From Dastarcus helophoroides (taxonomy: Eukaryota > Arthropoda > Insecta > Coleoptera > Bothrideridae): 64,000 bases of DNA. The notes below the pieces were generated by a model that saw only the letters and a program-made list of their open reading frames with translations, was not told the DNA's origin and searched no databases. Positions 55,001-64,000 of this stretch are shown piece after piece (within the stretch, counting starts at the first letter, position 1; every line of letters starts with the position of its first letter). Position numbers and translations under genes: made by a program. The stretch spans positions 38,876,626-38,940,625 of the forward strand of contig CM053327.1 in assembly GCA_028583605.1 (NCBI GenBank). The letters are read 5' to 3'.

Positions 55001-58000
55001 TACTGCCAACTGTCAATATCGTTGAAGAAAGGAAGTGGTGGGATGCAACTGTCATTTGCCTAACTTTAACCATAGAATATAGAAATTTCGAGATAAAAGT
55101 TTCGAGAAAAAATCGAAATTTCGAGATTAAAGTCAAAATTTCAAGACCAAAGTCGAAATTTCGACTTTAATCTCGGAATTTTGAAAAAAAAGTCGAAATT
55201 TCGAATTTAAAATCGAAATTTCGAGAATAAAGTCGAAATTTGGGTAATTATAGAAATTACTCAACGCACTCTACAGCCAACTGTCAATATTGTTGGGAAA
55301 TTGAAGTGGTGGGATGCAACTGTTATCTGCCTAACTTAATCATAGAATATAGAAATTTCGAAATAAAAGTTTCGAGAAAAAATCAAAATTTGGAGATTAA
55401 AGTCAGAGATTAAAAATTTCAAGACTAAAGTCAAAATTTTGACTTTATTCTCGGAAAGAATTTGATTTTCTGGAAATTTCCGCTTTTTTTCTGGAAATTT
55501 CTACTTTAAACCCGCAATTTTGACTGTAAAACTCGAAATTTCGACTTTTTTCTCAAAAATTCGAGAAAATTCAAGAAAAAAAAGTCGAGATTTTGAAAAA
55601 AAGTCGAAATTTCGAATCTAAAGACGAAATGTCAAGATTAAAGTCGAAATTTCAATTAAAAAAAGTCGAAATTTTGAATCTAAAGTTTAAATTTCGGGAT
55701 TAAAGTTAAAATTTCGACGTTTTCCCGAAATTCGAAATTATGGGTTTAAAATCAAAATTTCGACTTTTTTTCTCGAAATTTCGGCTTTAATTTCGAAATT
55801 GCCAAAAAACACTCGACATTTGGGTAATTATAGAAATTACGGAACGCACCCTAGTCCCAACTGTCAATATTGTTGGGAAAAGGGAGTGATTGAATGCAAC
55901 TGTCATCTGTCTAACTTAACCATAGAATATAAAGGCTTCGAGATTAAAATTTCAAGACAAAAGTCAAAATTTTGAAATTAAACCCAAAATTTCAAGTCTA
56001 AAGTCGAAATTTCGAAAATAAAGTCGAAATTTCGAGAATAAAGTCGAAATTTCGTGATTACACTTGAAATTTCGAGGAAAAGTCTAAATTTTGAGTATAA
56101 AATGCAAATTTGGAGATTTAAGTCGAAATTTCAAGATTAATGTCAAAATTTCAATAAAAAAGCCGAAATTTTGAATCTAAAGTCTAAAATTGGAAATAAT
56201 GGTCAAAATTTCGACGGTTTCCTCGAAATTCTAAATTTTGGGTTTAAAATCAAAATTTTGACTGTTTTTCTCGAAATTTTGGCTTTAATTTCGAAATTGC
56301 CAAAAAAGAGTCAACATTTGGGTAATTATAGAAATTACGGAACGCACCCTAGTGCCAACTGTCAATATTGTTGGGAAAAGGGAGTGGTGGAATGCAACTG
56401 TCATCTGTCTAACTTAACCATAGAATATAAAGGCTTCGAGATTAAAGTATCGAGAAAAAAGTCAAAATTTTGAAATTAAACCCAAAATTTCAAGTCTAAA
56501 GTCGAAATTTCGAAAATAAAGTCGAAATTTCGAAAATACAGTCGAAATTTCAAGAATAAAGTCGAAATTTTTGTAATTACAGTTGAAATTTCGAGGAAAA
56601 GTCTAAATTTTGAGTTTAAAATGCAAATTTGGAGATTTAAGTCGAAATTTCAAGATTAATGTCAACATTTCAATAAAAGCCGAAATTTTGAATCTAAAGA
56701 CTAAAATTGGAAATAATGGTCAAAATTTCGACGGTTTCCTCGAAATTCTAAATTTTGGGTTTAAAATCGAAATTTCGACTTTTTCCCCTCGAAATTTCGG
56801 CTTTAATTTCGAAATTGCCAAAAAAAGTCAAAATTTGGGTAATTATAGAAATTACTGAACGCACCCTACTGCCAACCGTCCATATTGTTAGTAACAGAAA
56901 GTGGTGGGATGCAACTGTCATCTGTCTAACTCAACCATAGAATATGAAAGCTTCGAGATTAAAGTTTCAAGAAAAAAGTCAAAATGTTGACATTAAACCC
57001 AAAATTTCAAGTTTAAAGTCGAAATTTCGAAAATAAAGTCGAAATTTCGAAAATAAAGTCGAAATTTCGAGAATAAAGTCGAAATTTCGTGATTACAGTT
57101 GAAATTTCAAGGAAAAGTCTAAATTTTGAGTTTAAAATGCAAATTTGGAGATTTAAGTCGAAATTTCAAGATTAATGTCAAAATTTCAATAAGAAAAGCC
57201 GAAATTTTGAATCTAAAGTCTAAATTTGGAAATTATGGTCAAAATTTCGACGATTTCCTCGAAATTTTAAATTTTGGGTTTAAAATCGAAATTTCGACTT
57301 TTTTCCCTCGAAATTTCGGCTTTAATTTCGAAATTTCCAAAAAAAAGTCAAAATTTGGGTAATTATAGAAATTATTGAACGCACCCTACTGCCAACCGTC
57401 AATATTGTTAGTAACAGAAAGTGGTGGGATGCAACTGTCATCTGTCTAACTCAACCATAGAATATGAAAGCTTCGAGATTAAAGTTTCAAGAAAAAAGTC
57501 AAAATGTTGACATTAAACCCAAAATTTCAAGTCTAAAGTCGAAATTTCGAAAAAAAAGTCGAAATTTCGAAAATAAGGTTGAAATTTCGAGAATAAAGTC
57601 GAAATTTCGTGATTACAGTTGAAATTTCGAGAAAAAATCTAAATTTTGAGTTTAAAGTGCAAATTTGAATATTTAAATCGAAATTTCTACTTTTTTCTGG
57701 AAATATCCAAAAAAAAGTCAAAATTTGGGTAATTATAAAAATTACTGAACTGCCAGCTGTCAATATTGTTGGGAAAAGGGAGAGGTGGGATGCAACTGTC
57801 ATCTACGTTAACTTCACCATAAAGTATAGAAATTTTGAGATTATTGCTTCGAGAAAAAAGTCCAAAATTCGAGACTAAAATTAAAATTTCAAGATTAAAG
57901 TCGAAATTTCGCTTTTAATGTCAGAATTTTGAAAAAAATCAACATTTCGATTTTAGAGTCGAAATTTCGAGAATAACGTCGTCTATGGTTAAGTTAGGCA

Positions 58001-60320
58001 GGCACTTCCTTTCTCCAACAATATTGACAGTTGGCAGTAAGGTACGTTCAGTAATTTCTATTATTACCCAAATTTCGACTCCTTTTGGCAATTTCGAGAT
58101 TATAGTCGAAATGTCGAGAAAAAATGGAAGTTTCAATTTTAAACCCAAATTTCGAATTTGTTGGAAATTTAGAGAATAACGTCGAAATTTCGTGATTAAA
58201 ATTCGATATTTCGAGAAAAAGTCGAAATTTTCTGATTAAAATTCGAAATTTCAAAGAAAAAGTCGAAATTTTAAGTTTAAAGTCTAAATTTCGAGATTAA
58301 AGTCGAATATTCTCTGCATTTTCTTTGCGTAGTATTAGTTTTTCGATAAGTCAATAAAACATGAATAGAAATTAAAGTCGAAATTTCGACGTTTTTCTCG
58401 AAATTTCCAGCAAATTCGAAATTTGGGTTTAAAGACGAAATTTCGATTTTGTCTCGAAATTTCGACTTTAATCTCGAAATTGCCAAAAAAAAGTCGAAAT
58501 TTGGGTAATTATAGAAATTACTGAACGCACCTTACTGCCAACTGTCAATATTGTTGAAGAAAGGAAGTGGTGAGATGCAACTGTCATTTGCCTAACTTTA
58601 ACCATAGAATATAAAAATTTCGAGATGAAAGTTTCGAGAAAAAATCGATATTTCGAGATTAAGATCAAAATTTCAATACTAAAGTCGAACCTTCGACTTT
58701 AATTTCGAAATTTCAAGCAAAAGTCAAGATTTCGAGTTTAAAATCGAAAGTTCGAAGAAAAAGTCGACATTTTAAGTTTAAAGTCTAAATTTCGAGATTA
58801 AAGTACGAATATTCTCTGCATTTTCTTTGCGAAGTATTATTTTTTCTATAAGCCAATAAAACAGGAATAGAAATGAAAGTCGAAATTTCGATGTTTTTCT
58901 TGAAATTTGGACCAAATTCAAAATTTGGGTTTAAAGTTGAAATTTCGATTTTCTCTCGAAATTTCGACTTTAATCTCGGAATTGCCAGAAGAAGGTCGAA
59001 ATTTGGGTAATTATAGAAATTACTGAACGCACCTTACTGCCAACTGTCAATATTGTTGAAGAAAGGAAGTGGAGGGATGCAACTGTCAACTGCCTAATTT
59101 AACCATAGAATATAGAAATTTCGCGATGAAAGTTTCGTGAAAAAATTGAAATTTCGAGATTAAAGTCAAAATTTTAAGACCAAAGTCGAAATTTCGACTT
59201 TAATCACGGAATTTCGAGAAAAAAATTCGAGATTTCGAATTTAAAATCGAAATTTCGAGAATAAAGTCGAAATTTCGAGAAAAAAGTCGGTATTTCGTGT
59301 TTAAGATCGAAATTTCGAGAATAAAGTCGAAATATCGAAAAAAGCTCGAAATTTTGAGTTGATAATCGAAATTTTGAGTTGATAATCGAAATTTCGAGAT
59401 AAAAGTCGACATTTTTAACTCGAAATTTCGACTTTCAATTATCTTTTATCGATGTCCTATCTACGCCTTCGTAACTTAAAGTCAAAAGTAGTTGTAATAC
59501 ATTTTCCAAACAAAATTTTGAAAAAGATACAAATGCAGAAAATATGAAAACTTAGAAAGTTTCAATTGTTATTAAAATCGATTCGATTTTAAGAGAAGTA
59601 TCGATACTTCTCTTCCGTTTTACCAAAGAACAGTTCGAAATTTGGGTAATTATAGAAATTACTGAACGCACCTTACTGCCAACTGTCAATATTGGAGAAA
59701 GGAAGTAGTGGGATGCAACTGTCAACTGCCTAACTTAACCATAGAGTATAGAAATTTCAAGATAAAAGTTTCGAGAAAAAATCGAAATTTCGAGATTAAA
59801 GTCAAAATTTCAAGACCAAAGTCGAAATTTCGACTTGAATCTCGGAATTTCGAGATTAAAGCCAAAATTTCAAGATCGAAGTCGAAATTTCGACTTAAAT
59901 CTCGGAATTTCGAGAATAAAGTCGAGATTTCGGATTTAAAATCGAGATTTCGGATTTAAAATCGAAATTTCGAGAATAAAGTCGAAATTTCGACAAAAAA
60001 GTCGATATTTCGTGTTTAAAATCGAAATTTCGAGAATAAAGTCGAAATTTCGAGATTAAATTCAAAATATCGAAAAAAGCTCGAAATTTTGAGATGATAA
60101 TCGAAATTTCGAGATATAAGTCGACATTTTTAACACGAAATTTCGACTTTCAATTATCTTTTATCGATGTCCTTTCTGCACCTTCGTAACTAAAAGTCAA
60201 AAGTAAATAAATTTTCGAATAGAATTTTGAAAAAGATACAAATGCAGAAAATATGAAAACTTTGAAAGTTTCAATTGTTATTAAATTCGATTCGATTTTA
60301 AGAGAAGTATCGATTTAATC
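52050..60320. repeat. Array G: TCGAAATTT-type units with an interspersed conserved module
   Basis: 8.3 kb. Spacer units of about 20 bp (AAGTCGAAATTTCGAGAATA and variants) alternate with a conserved module of about 115 bp holding GGGTAATTATAGAAATTACT, AACGCACTCTACTGCCAACT, GTCAATATTGTTGG, AAGTGGTGGGATGCAACTGT and CATCTGCCTAACTTAACCAT. The module's CAACTGTCAT box (or close variant) occurs at 52828, 53143, 53498, 53848, 54202, 54775, 55045, 55318, 55897, 56395, 56913, 57433, 57791, 58579, 59080 and 59717, and one module is inverted at about 57980-58070. The right edge has a duplicated segment (59400-59640 and 60110-60350). No gene. Confidence 0.9.
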
Positions 60321-60350
60321 GATACTTCCCTTCCGTTTTATTGCATAGTT

Positions 60351-62590
60351 TCCCTTCGTCCACGTATTTTTAAAACTTATTTGGCACTCAATCGTGTATA
60401 TTCGTTATATTTTGTTTTATACTTCTTTCCTCTTGGTGTGACAAATTTAGTCCTAAATTGGCTCCGATTTTTATTCTAACCTGATACGGATATTACTTGT
60501 GACGTAAGGGAAATATTAGAGTGGATCAACTGTATCCAGGGTTTCTCTATGACTGTGTATCTGTGACGGCATCAACGTAAATCTCGTGTCTCGCAGACGA
60601 ACGAGCGATGAGCCCTCCTATCAGATGAGCATCGCGTTCTTTCTGCTTAGTGTTGAATTCGGGTTTGTTTTGCGGCACCGTTAAAAAATAATAGCCCTAA
60701 GAGGTTTCTGGATGTAATGCGGGGCATAAACGTGGCGTTAGTCGTAATAAATCGGCTGGTGGAAAAGACGAATGGTGGCATTAAACGCGGTAAGCAAGCA
60801 AGCACAAGCACATCTCCTTGCATCGCCTTCGTCGTATTTTCTAGCTTTGAGCGCGCCCTCACGTTACCGGGGCATCTTTGCATCGTCATAATGAAAAGTA
60901 TCTTTTAATGTACTTTTAATTTCTGGTTCTCTTTTATGCTAGAGAGATTCTTTTTACCGCTTTGTTGCGAGAGGTTTTATGTTGTCGTCGTAGCCAAAGA
61001 AAGGAAATAGTTTCAGGAAATAAGCATTCGGTTGCGTACGAGCGAAAAATGCTTAGGGGATTCGAATGCAACACGCGGATTTGAAATTGGAAAGTCGCTG
61101 CTGCTAAAACGCTTGCAATAGTGAGCATTGTGATTAGAGATGGGTTGGTTGTGAACGATTTTTTTCGAAAAAAATTAATCACTAAACTGAATCAAAAGTA
61201 TTCAGTTTTCAGAAAAGACACAATTTAAAATTTAATTCTTCAAAAGGGTATAAATTTTCGAACAAGTCACAACTTCGAGAGAAAGTCGAAATTCTAAATA
61301 ACAAATCGAAATCGGCTGATCAGAAAATTTGAATTTAAAAAAGAACATGTTCCCTTTCGAGATGGAGATAGTGGAATTTCGTTTGATGAGAAAACAGCTC
61401 GTCAGCTTCTAAATAAATAGTAAAGTTTACGTAAATCATTAAAAAAGTCACCATTTTGCTCTTCGCAAATTCGTCGAAACTGTAAACTAAATAAAAAAAA
61501 ACATTTCGTCATTTTCGAAAAATCTAAGGGTACAGAAGCTCGAAATAAGGATATATATATATTTTTTTTTTCGAAGCAATTGTGCCCAAAGTAAAATATG
61601 GTTACAGTTACGAGAGGTTGCGCCGTCACTGTTACCAACCTGTGTTTGTAAACACATTCATGTCATTACCTTTAAATGTCAATATTTATGTGCAGGCGAC
61701 TTCGACGTTGCAAATGACGCTAACTGACAAAAATTAACAGATCGAAATCTGTTACAAAATTTGTGGCGAGTAAATAGGCCACTCATTTCTGTGTTAGTTC
61801 CTTCTCTGTTTCGAGCGGTTGTCGCCCTCTACCTAACCCTTATTCAGAAAGCAGTTAATAGAAACTCTGACCGTAAAATTAACTAAAAACAAAACGTAAA
61901 TACGACAACGTTTTACTATTTTATAGCGGCTACGTGTTAGGAAAATAAAATGTACGTTGAGTGGAGGTTGAAATTTATGGCCAAATTATACAACACAATG
62001 GCGGGAGTACAATACACAAAATAATTTAAATTCAAGTCATTGTGGGATATAACAAGAGGGACTCGTGTGCGCCCGCTGGTCAAATATCGCGTTAACAGGT
62101 ACCTCGACGTTACAAGAGGGCACATCTCTTCGGAATGTACCCTGCGACCGCCGGCGGCGTTCGATTTCGGCCTCTTTGTGTCGGGTCACCGATTCCATCC
62201 ATCGGATCGCATACTTTCCCCGAATTTTGAATGTTTATCGAATGGGTGTCGGCGCTCCTTGCAATCAATTACGTCCGATGGGATAATTTTTGCTTGGGTA
62301 ATGAAAATGACAGGGTGGCGGCTGCAGCGTAGATTTTACGTGCCGTTATTATCCAATTATGCGTTATGTATTGGGCATCATCCGAGGCATTATTATCGTG
62401 GGTTTAAATTGATTGGGGCAGTCGGTCGATTCACACGATTTTCTCTATTTTCCATCATGGCCGAGAATTAACTATTAGCTTTAGTTTACGGCTAACACGA
62501 TCGTATCTAATTACATGGTTCAGTAAATTTCAATCTTTTTGTACAATTACCACAACATTTATATTGTAACTTACTTTCATCTTGAAACTT
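60351..62590. other. Single-copy spacer, no gene identified
   Basis: Mixed composition, GC-richer around 60500-61100 and 62040-62470. The longest frame (62040-62471, plus, 143 codons) overlaps another in a second frame and shows no domain. A TA/T simple run lies at about 61550-61572. Regulatory DNA or exons of an unseen gene remain possible. Confidence 0.45.
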
Positions 62591-62599
62591 GGGTTTATG

Positions 62600-64000
62600 A
62601 ATATGATAATGTCGCTAAAAACTGATCAGAAACTTCATTTGGAACTAAATAGCTTATCGCCTCAATAATTTCACTCATCCGAAGAAATCCATCGATATTA
62701 ATAATCAGTTGGTGGTCAAAATTTCGATGAAAATTGGAAGTTCATCAGCAATATCTTCTTTTTTCACTAAAATCTCATCTTAATTGTCATTTGGTGCTGA
62801 AAATTTTAATGAAATAGGAAGGTTCATCAGTAATATTTCCTTTTTCCACTATAACATTGTCTTCATATGGAACATTTTTCCAAGTTGTAGGTTACAAATG
62901 GTTTTGCTAGAGTTGCTAATAACTGATCAGAAGCTTCATTTAAAATTAAATAGTTTATCGTCGTCATAATCTCATGCATTCGAGGAAATTGGTCTATCTT
63001 AATAATTGCTTGGTGGTCAAAATTTAAATGAAAAACGTAATTTCATCAGTAACATTTTCTTTTTCCACACGACTCTCATCTTAGTAATCATTTGGTGGTC
63101 ACAATTTCGATGAGAAACGGAAGTTCATCAGTAATATCTTCTTTTTCAACTAAAATCTCATCTTAATTACCGTTTGGTGCTCAACATTTTAATGAAAAAC
63201 GAAATTTTATGAGTAATATTTGCTTTTTTCACTACAATCCCATCTTAAGAATCAGTTGGTGGTCAAAATTTCGATGAAAATTAGAAGTTCATCTGTAATA
63301 TCTTCTTTTTTCACCAAAACCTCATCTTAATTATCGTTTGGTGCTCAAAATTTTAATGAAATAGGAAGGTTCATCAGTAATATTTTCTTTTTCCACTATA
63401 ACATTGCCTTCATATGGAACATTTTTTCAAGTTGTAAGTTATCAAATGGTTTTGCTGGAGTTTTTACAAACTGATCAGAAGCTTCATTTGAAATTAAATA
63501 GCCTATTGTCGTCATAATTTCATGCATTTGAAGGAATTCGTCTACCTTAATAATCGTTTAGTGGTCAAAATTTTAATGAAAAACGAAATTTCATTAGTAA
63601 TATTTTCTTTTTCTATTAGAATCTCATCTAAGTAATCACTTGGTGGTCAAAATTTTGATGAAAAATAGAAGTTCATCAGTAATATCTTCTTTTTCCACTA
63701 AAATCTCATCTTAGTTACCGTTTGGTGCTCAAAATCTTAATGAAATAGGAAGGCTCATCAGTATTATTTTCTTTTTCCACTATAACGTTGCCTTCATATG
63801 GAACATTTTTCCAAGTTGTAGGTTATCAAATGGTTTTGCTAGAGTTTCTACAAACTGATCAGAAGCTTCATTTGAAATTAAATAGCCTATTGTCGTCATA
63901 ATTTTATGCATTCGAAGGAATTCGCTGCCTTAATAATCGTTTGGTGGTAAAAATTTTAATGAAAAACGAAATTTCATCAGTAATATTTTCTTTTTCTATT
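62600..64000 (+). repeat. Composite satellite running off the right edge
   Basis: About 82-bp subunits (TTGGTGGTCAAAATTTCGAT, AGTTCATCAGTAATATCTTC, ACTAAAATCTCATCTTAAT) alternate between a GGTGGTC and a GGTGCTC type. They are punctuated by a longer block (CTTCATATGGAACATTTTTC, AACTGATCAGAAGCTTCATT) whose CTTCATTT box recurs at 62634, 62934, 63482 and 63863. This is a higher-order array, incomplete here. Confidence 0.88.

Noticed and set aside
52050..60320. Open frames in array G as repeat proteins (for example 56171-56473, 59708-59959)
   Set aside because: The frames translate the satellite units in several phases and both strands (Lys/Ser/Arg/Phe-rich). There is no start context and they stop at unit variations.
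62040..62471. 143-codon open frame on the plus strand as a gene
   Set aside because: Overlaps a second frame at 62065-62286 and has no domain, signal peptide or supporting splice sites.

Overview
This is an AT-rich, repeat-dominated stretch of an animal nuclear genome, most likely an insect and possibly a beetle. The evidence is spliced genes with introns of 50-62 bp beside one of 7.8 kb, an insect-type organic cation transporter, abundant hAT, piggyBac and non-LTR elements, and no bacterial gene organisation. The order of insect is inference; nothing here fixes it.

Two protein-coding loci can be supported. At the left edge (1-943, minus strand) lies a large coding exon of a filamin-repeat protein that runs off the window. 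At 37117-48824 (plus strand) lies a complete seven-exon SLC22-type organic cation transporter gene of about 546 residues, with a TATA box at 37051 and a poly(A) signal at 48956. Its exons are collinear with the family, but exons 4 and 7 each need a one-base correction in a homopolymer; the filamin exon needs one too. A weaker candidate is a short signal-peptide-like first exon at 51456-51581 (minus).

The rest is repeats. (1) 1236-1560: a 20-bp minisatellite. (2) 2575-15560: a satellite with a 274-bp period, young arrays at 5185-6887 and 10415-11570 and old copies at 2575-3310 and 13953-15475, broken up by other insertions. (3) Seven long arrays built from degenerate copies of a short TCGAAATTT-type motif (3590-4960, 6888-9705, 16890-22735, 28590-32250, 34545-34985, 38230-42250, 52050-60320) make up about 40 percent of the window. 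Two of these arrays are the cargo of non-autonomous hAT-type elements with terminal inverted repeats and 8-bp target duplications (16840-22793 and 39756-41972). (4) 62600-64000: a composite satellite running off the right edge.

Among the mobile elements are a decayed full-length hAT (23293-26492, perfect 8-bp duplication) with two deletion derivatives (15780-16726, 35868-36460), a truncated piggyBac (20981-22126) nested in the larger satellite-carrying element, three non-LTR retrotransposon 3' fragments, and a tRNA-derived SINE family.

The most striking finding is three hammerhead-ribozyme-like folds (29812-29860, 36529-36573, 43577-43620). Two sit in tiny elements of 162 and 214 bp that share an architecture, ribozyme between inverted arms, and are flanked by 12-13-bp direct repeats. 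All three have a palindromic stem III, as in the hammerheads of Penelope-like elements and retrozymes.
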